From positions 195,299 to 259,298 of the forward strand of contig NMRA01000001.1 of NCBI GenBank assembly GCA_002633005.1: DNA of 64,000 bases, in the 5' to 3' direction. The notes below the pieces were generated by a model, which was not told the DNA's origin, ran no database searches, and was given only the letters and a program-made list of their open reading frames with translations. This stretch comes from Phoronis australis (lineage: Eukaryota > Phoronida > Phoronidae). The translations under genes were made by a program, and so were the position numbers. Shown one piece after another: positions 60,153 to 64,000 of the stretch (positions are counted from its first letter, which is position 1; the number at the start of each line of letters is the position of its first letter).

Positions 60153-61729
60153 GTCCAAGTCCATCACTAGTTCAACGCTTTTCGCGGCCGTTTGCATCCG
60201 AGAAATGGTCTTGTACGCTTTGAAAATGGACACAGTATCTTTTACTTTAAATACACACTATCACAAGTCCAGATTCTTTTCAACAGCGGAGTTGTGCTAT
60301 AATTGCGTTATAAACAGTATCGGATTCTGAGCAATCCATCATTCCGCGAAACGCGTGAGAGTTTCAGTGTACTTTTAGCAAATGTGTCTTGTTTGAGTAA
60401 TACGATATCTATATCACGTATTGAGATACGTTTTTTATTTCGATTTCGAAATTTTAAAAGAGTTAGCCTAACTTCACGTGTATTGTTATCTTCAGGATTG
60501 CTCATTATATCAAAAAGTAGCGATAGCTTTTATTTGCAGAAAAAACGCGCCTGTAAATAAGCGTCGCCCTGATAAAATAAATTACATAGTAACTAAGAGG
60601 CTTGCAAAAGTCAAATCCTGAATTCTATTCTCTCCTTTCGCGGAGGTAGCGAAGAGGTTACTATGGGCCTAGAACATGCGCATCAGCACCACTAAATTTG
60701 TCAGAAGTGAAAAATCACAACAACCCAACTGTTATAGTAACTACATAAATTTTTTTACCTCAAAATTTCCTTGATGAAATAAATACCGTCTGATATTGCG
60801 CAATTTACATGGCTCAATTAAAAGCAACTGAATATAATAAACTAGTCTCCGCTTAGGATCGGTGTGCTCGTTCACGTGTTCACTAGTTTACAGCATACAA
60901 ATAATGTCACTTATCGAGGGATTTCATTGAACTGGGAATAATTACTTAATTGTAAGCCTGTTTTGTTTGTGTTTTGTGTTGTTAATAATTGTTGCGTTTC
61001 CATGTGTTTCGAAATCCCGGAAAAAAGTCAAGAAAAAGCAGAATTAATTCCACACAGGTTGTGTCAGCAAAGATTCTCTGCTGACTGCCGGCATACCGGT
61101 GTTTTTGCGCTTCCTATTGGCAGTCATTGACACTATGCTACTCTTAATTGAGTACACAAACCGTGATAACTCACCCATGAATAAAATTTCCCGGTATTTG
61201 TCCAGGAAAATTTGGTGGAACCGGGTAAACCATGCCTCAATGCATTTTCCAATTAAAATTTCTGCGAAAAAATAACGGGTTGACTTCCACTATATTCCAC
61301 ATGGGGGCGACACTAGTAATGAGTCTTGTTCTTGACTAATTTGCCTTTTGCGTCTCCCCGGGAGTCCATACACTTGAACCGTTACGACAATGAGATCAGC
61401 CTGTGCTGATAGTGTGGTTTTAAAGCTACATGTACTTTTAAATGTACGACCATACATATCTGAATTCAATTCAAAAAGAGTACCTTGCTTTGGAAAATCG
61501 AAACCCAAATGCCAATTCTCAGGAACCCAAGTTTTAAAGAACCACAAAGGACAGAGTACGCCCTCTTTTGATTAGCACTGTAAACGTTCAAGACACTATC
61601 ATGAATCGTCGCATGACAAACAATGAATATTATATTGCATGATCCACTGAAAACATCAAGACTAATTAAGGGTGATGTACAGGAAATAGACTTCGTTAAT
61701 CCTACCTCTGAGGTATAGATTGATTACAG

Positions 61730-61811
61730 TGACTCATATTTGCCATCTCCGCCATGTGAGAGTTCAATGTTTGACAACCGCTACCTAAAATTTCCACAAG
61801 TTAGCAGCTTG
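61730..61811 (+). CDS. Candidate exon of an unidentified right-edge gene
   Basis: The acceptor TTGATTACAG and the strong donor TTG|GTAAGT enclose 82 nt: T plus 27 codons, phase 2 to 0. The peptide includes DSYLPSPPCESSMFDNRYLK and KFPQVSSL. No domain was recognised. It is grouped with the exons at 63339 and 63598 only by strand and proximity; another exon would be needed between them to keep phase. Confidence 0.35.
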
Positions 61812-63338
61812 GTAAGTATTTTCGGAGAACGTGAATTCTAATGTTTTTAGATACGCCGAAGTTCATCAGAGTATAATTACTTTCCGAGAAAGAAGGTGTA
61901 CACTATGAGGTGCGCGAACAGTAGAAAATAAATTACGTAATGTCATGGCTTGTTTGTTTGTCCGCGTACAGCTTAATTCCTTACCCATTTCATTTACTCA
62001 TGTTGTGCTGTGAAACGCACAGGCAGATGCAGTAGAAAGCCGATGATTCCGAAACATCACCATTCTTTGTTGATTTGCAGCATTTTATGTGAAATTTCTC
62101 AGCTAACAATCCTATAGATGTTGACTGATACGAATTCCCTATGACGTCATAAATCGAAAAATATGCAGTAATATCAAAAGTGCACACTCACTGGTTCGCT
62201 CAAATAAGTTACAGGCGACCTCATGAGGTTGGAGGGGAGGGCACGAGTAAGCGGGGAGGGAAGTGTCGACAGTAATGTGCAGTCATGAGCGATGAACCGG
62301 CATAGTGTTAGACTGGGGGGGCAGGGGCAGCCGAGAAACGACAGACACAAAGAAACATGAAAAAGAGAGAACATTGAGAGAACATTTGTAATCTACGCAG
62401 CTACAAGTGCTGGATTTTCCCTATAAGTGCCCTGACCAGGACAGTTTTGTTAGGTGTTCGAGCTAAAATTGCAATATGAAGCTTCATTCCTTAGTGCACG
62501 TACATATGCTCACGTGCTATTATTCATGTAGACATCGAAATGGTTTGCGGAAATGAATCAAAATTGGTGCTTTGTAAGCCTTGAGCTTTTATATTGTGTT
62601 GCCACCTGAGTTTTAGTACAAATCTTGTAAGAAATTGATGTTCCTACAATGATCTGCAAATAGCAAAGTGCACCAAGTGATTTTTGCGATCTGGAATAAC
62701 CCCCTAAGAAGTCGGTGTTTCTGTAAATTTTGTCGCCAGGTCAAGATGATGAACATAGGTGGATCACTATCATTTGCCCGCCCCCGGGATTAGACAATGA
62801 AAACTCGGTTCCCGGCCGTTTTCACCAAAATATCCCAGCCGAGAACTGTACCCTTTCAAAGTGTGCCCATTTCAATGCATGGAACTAATAAAGTGACCAT
62901 TCCCCGAATTGGAGCCATTCGGCAAGTGAATCTTGGCCTTAGACCTCATTTTCGTCATCTAATAATCCTAACCGAAGTTTCCATCTACGCAGGCGATGCC
63001 ATTTATCCCCGTATTTCTCAGAATTTTGCTGCCCTGGTAGAAGTTTCATACGCATCTTTCATAACCCTTTTAGAACGATTTTGACAGACACCCTACTAAA
63101 GGTAAAAATCACCCTAAACGCATAACCACGCAATTTGCTCAGGTCTTAGACTAATAAAAAGTGACCCTTTCTCACAAGATTTTGTGCCCCCGTCTAAAGT
63201 ACATCCTACGTCAATATGATGATCATCAGCTTGGTAATTATTGGTAATTACCTTTAGGTACTTGAGGTGCTGTAACTGCTACGCGTAGGGTAATTTCTTT
63301 ACCACCTTCAATTTCTTGACCACGTCAATGCTGCAAAG
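61812..63338. other. Probable intron or intergenic sequence
   Basis: No exon with good splice sites was found. The plus-strand ORF at 62797-63084 (95 codons) has no recognised domain and no clear splice context. Confidence 0.3.
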
Positions 63339-63678
63339 ATCTCCTTGGAGATGATTACATTCGTCGTGTGGTAGAGACCACGGCAAAGTTGCTCTGTGAC
63401 GTGGACTTCCTATTGATGGCTGTGAACGGAAGAAACAAAGCTGTGTATGTCTTGTCGCAGGCAGAAATGAAAGAAGACTGTGACAGTCTCGCCCTGACAC
63501 GTGTGAGTATTTGAATATGACCCATACACTTTCAAAGAAGTCAGAAGTCAGATGTTCCTTCCGTGCTGACCTACATGTACTTGTGTTTCGGTTTCAGAAT
63601 TTCAAAGTCTTCAACGGAATTTACAAGTGTTGTTACGAAAGTTACCTAGTTGAAAGTACAAATTTCTCTGTTCCATAA
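63339..63678 (+). CDS. Two candidate exons, C-terminal part of an unidentified gene
   Basis: Exon 63339-63502 follows a weak acceptor (TGCAAAG), encodes DLLGDDYIRRVVETTAKLLC, DVDFLLMAVNGRNKAVYVLS and QAEMKEDCDSLALTR, and ends at the strong donor CGT|GTGAGT. A 95-bp intron with a good acceptor (TTCGGTTTCAG) leads to 63598-63678, in phase, encoding NFKVFNGIYKCCYESY and ending in TAA. The first exon reads as an amphipathic helical segment. No family was identified. The second exon is the weaker call, and a stop there may simply mark unspliced sequence. Confidence 0.4.
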
Positions 63679-64000
63679 ACGTGACCTTCGCAAAAAGTTT
63701 TTTGTCTACTGCCGTACGATTTAGTTACGCCACCTAAAAACCGGCAGTGGAAAATAATTTCAAGAAATCGCTTAGTACGCGTGTGTCTTTGACCCCATGT
63801 AACGTGCAGGTTTCATAAGGTTATGTACATGTATGGCCATAGACAAATGTTCAGTTTTGGCCAACACTGAATGGGTTCATATGAAACTCACAATTATTGT
63901 GCTTTATGCCGTGTTTTTCAAAAAGTTATTACGAATTGTTCAGCGTTTACGTGAGGGACTATCAAAATAAGATTATATTATTTTTGTAGAAAAAATAAAG

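Larger units (their letters stand above)
59185..61729. other. Interval with MITEs and a microsatellite
   Basis: Holds two short Mutator-like MITEs and an ATATT/ATATC array. A minus-strand ORF at 61547-61290 (TWVPENWHLGFDFPKQ...) has coding-like composition but no recognised family or clear splice sites. Nothing else is evident. Confidence 0.35.

Noticed and set aside
60303-60560. Overlapping ORFs on both strands
   Set aside because: Low-complexity AT-rich sequence with partial self-complementarity; no domain.

Overview
This is a metazoan genomic window. Genes are split by GT-AG introns of about 0.1 to 5 kb, coding is sparse, base composition is AT-rich and short transposon remnants are abundant. 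The gene content (a follistatin, a calpain, a CNTNAP/neurexin-IV-like secreted protein, a P2RX7-C-like protein, THAP/DDE and SWIM transposon genes) and the density of small inverted-repeat elements suggest a marine invertebrate, perhaps an invertebrate deuterostome. The species cannot be fixed from sequence alone. Exon coordinates were derived by hand from reading frame, splice consensus and phase.

Layout. 1-289 (-): the first coding part of a P2RX7-C-like gene that runs off the left edge. 5172-6997 (-): a complete two-exon gene for a secreted PAN/apple plus CNTNAP-type fibrinogen-like protein. 8531-13260: two head-to-head ISL2EU/IS4EU-like DNA transposons. The left one carries a spliced THAP-DDE transposase (-) and a convergent SWIM-domain gene (+); the right one is a decayed deletion derivative that keeps a broken THAP segment. 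17480-17750 (+): a possible Merlin/ISXO2-type transposase relic. 19076-28487 (-): a complete 11-exon calpain-family gene of 483 residues, with two of the three catalytic residues and the oxyanion-hole Gln replaced. 31446-41749 (-): a complete six-exon follistatin gene (signal peptide, TB domain, three follistatin modules, short tail). 43519-47887 (-): two isolated candidate exons, one a membrane-spanning C-terminal exon. 55-60 kb: a cluster of MITEs with 9-bp target duplications, a 38-bp-stem hairpin and a 727-bp tandem duplication whose junction holds an N. 61730-63678 (+): candidate exons of an unidentified gene near the right edge.

The genes do not form an operon-like unit. Follistatin and the calpain lie in the same orientation, about 3 kb apart. 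Follistatin would act outside the cell on TGF-beta family ligands, while the calpain-like protein would be cytoplasmic and probably not a protease. The most notable result is the calpain with a consistent, uninterrupted reading frame but a dismantled active site. The clearest mobile-element results are the two opposed THAP-transposon ends and the Mutator-like MITE family.
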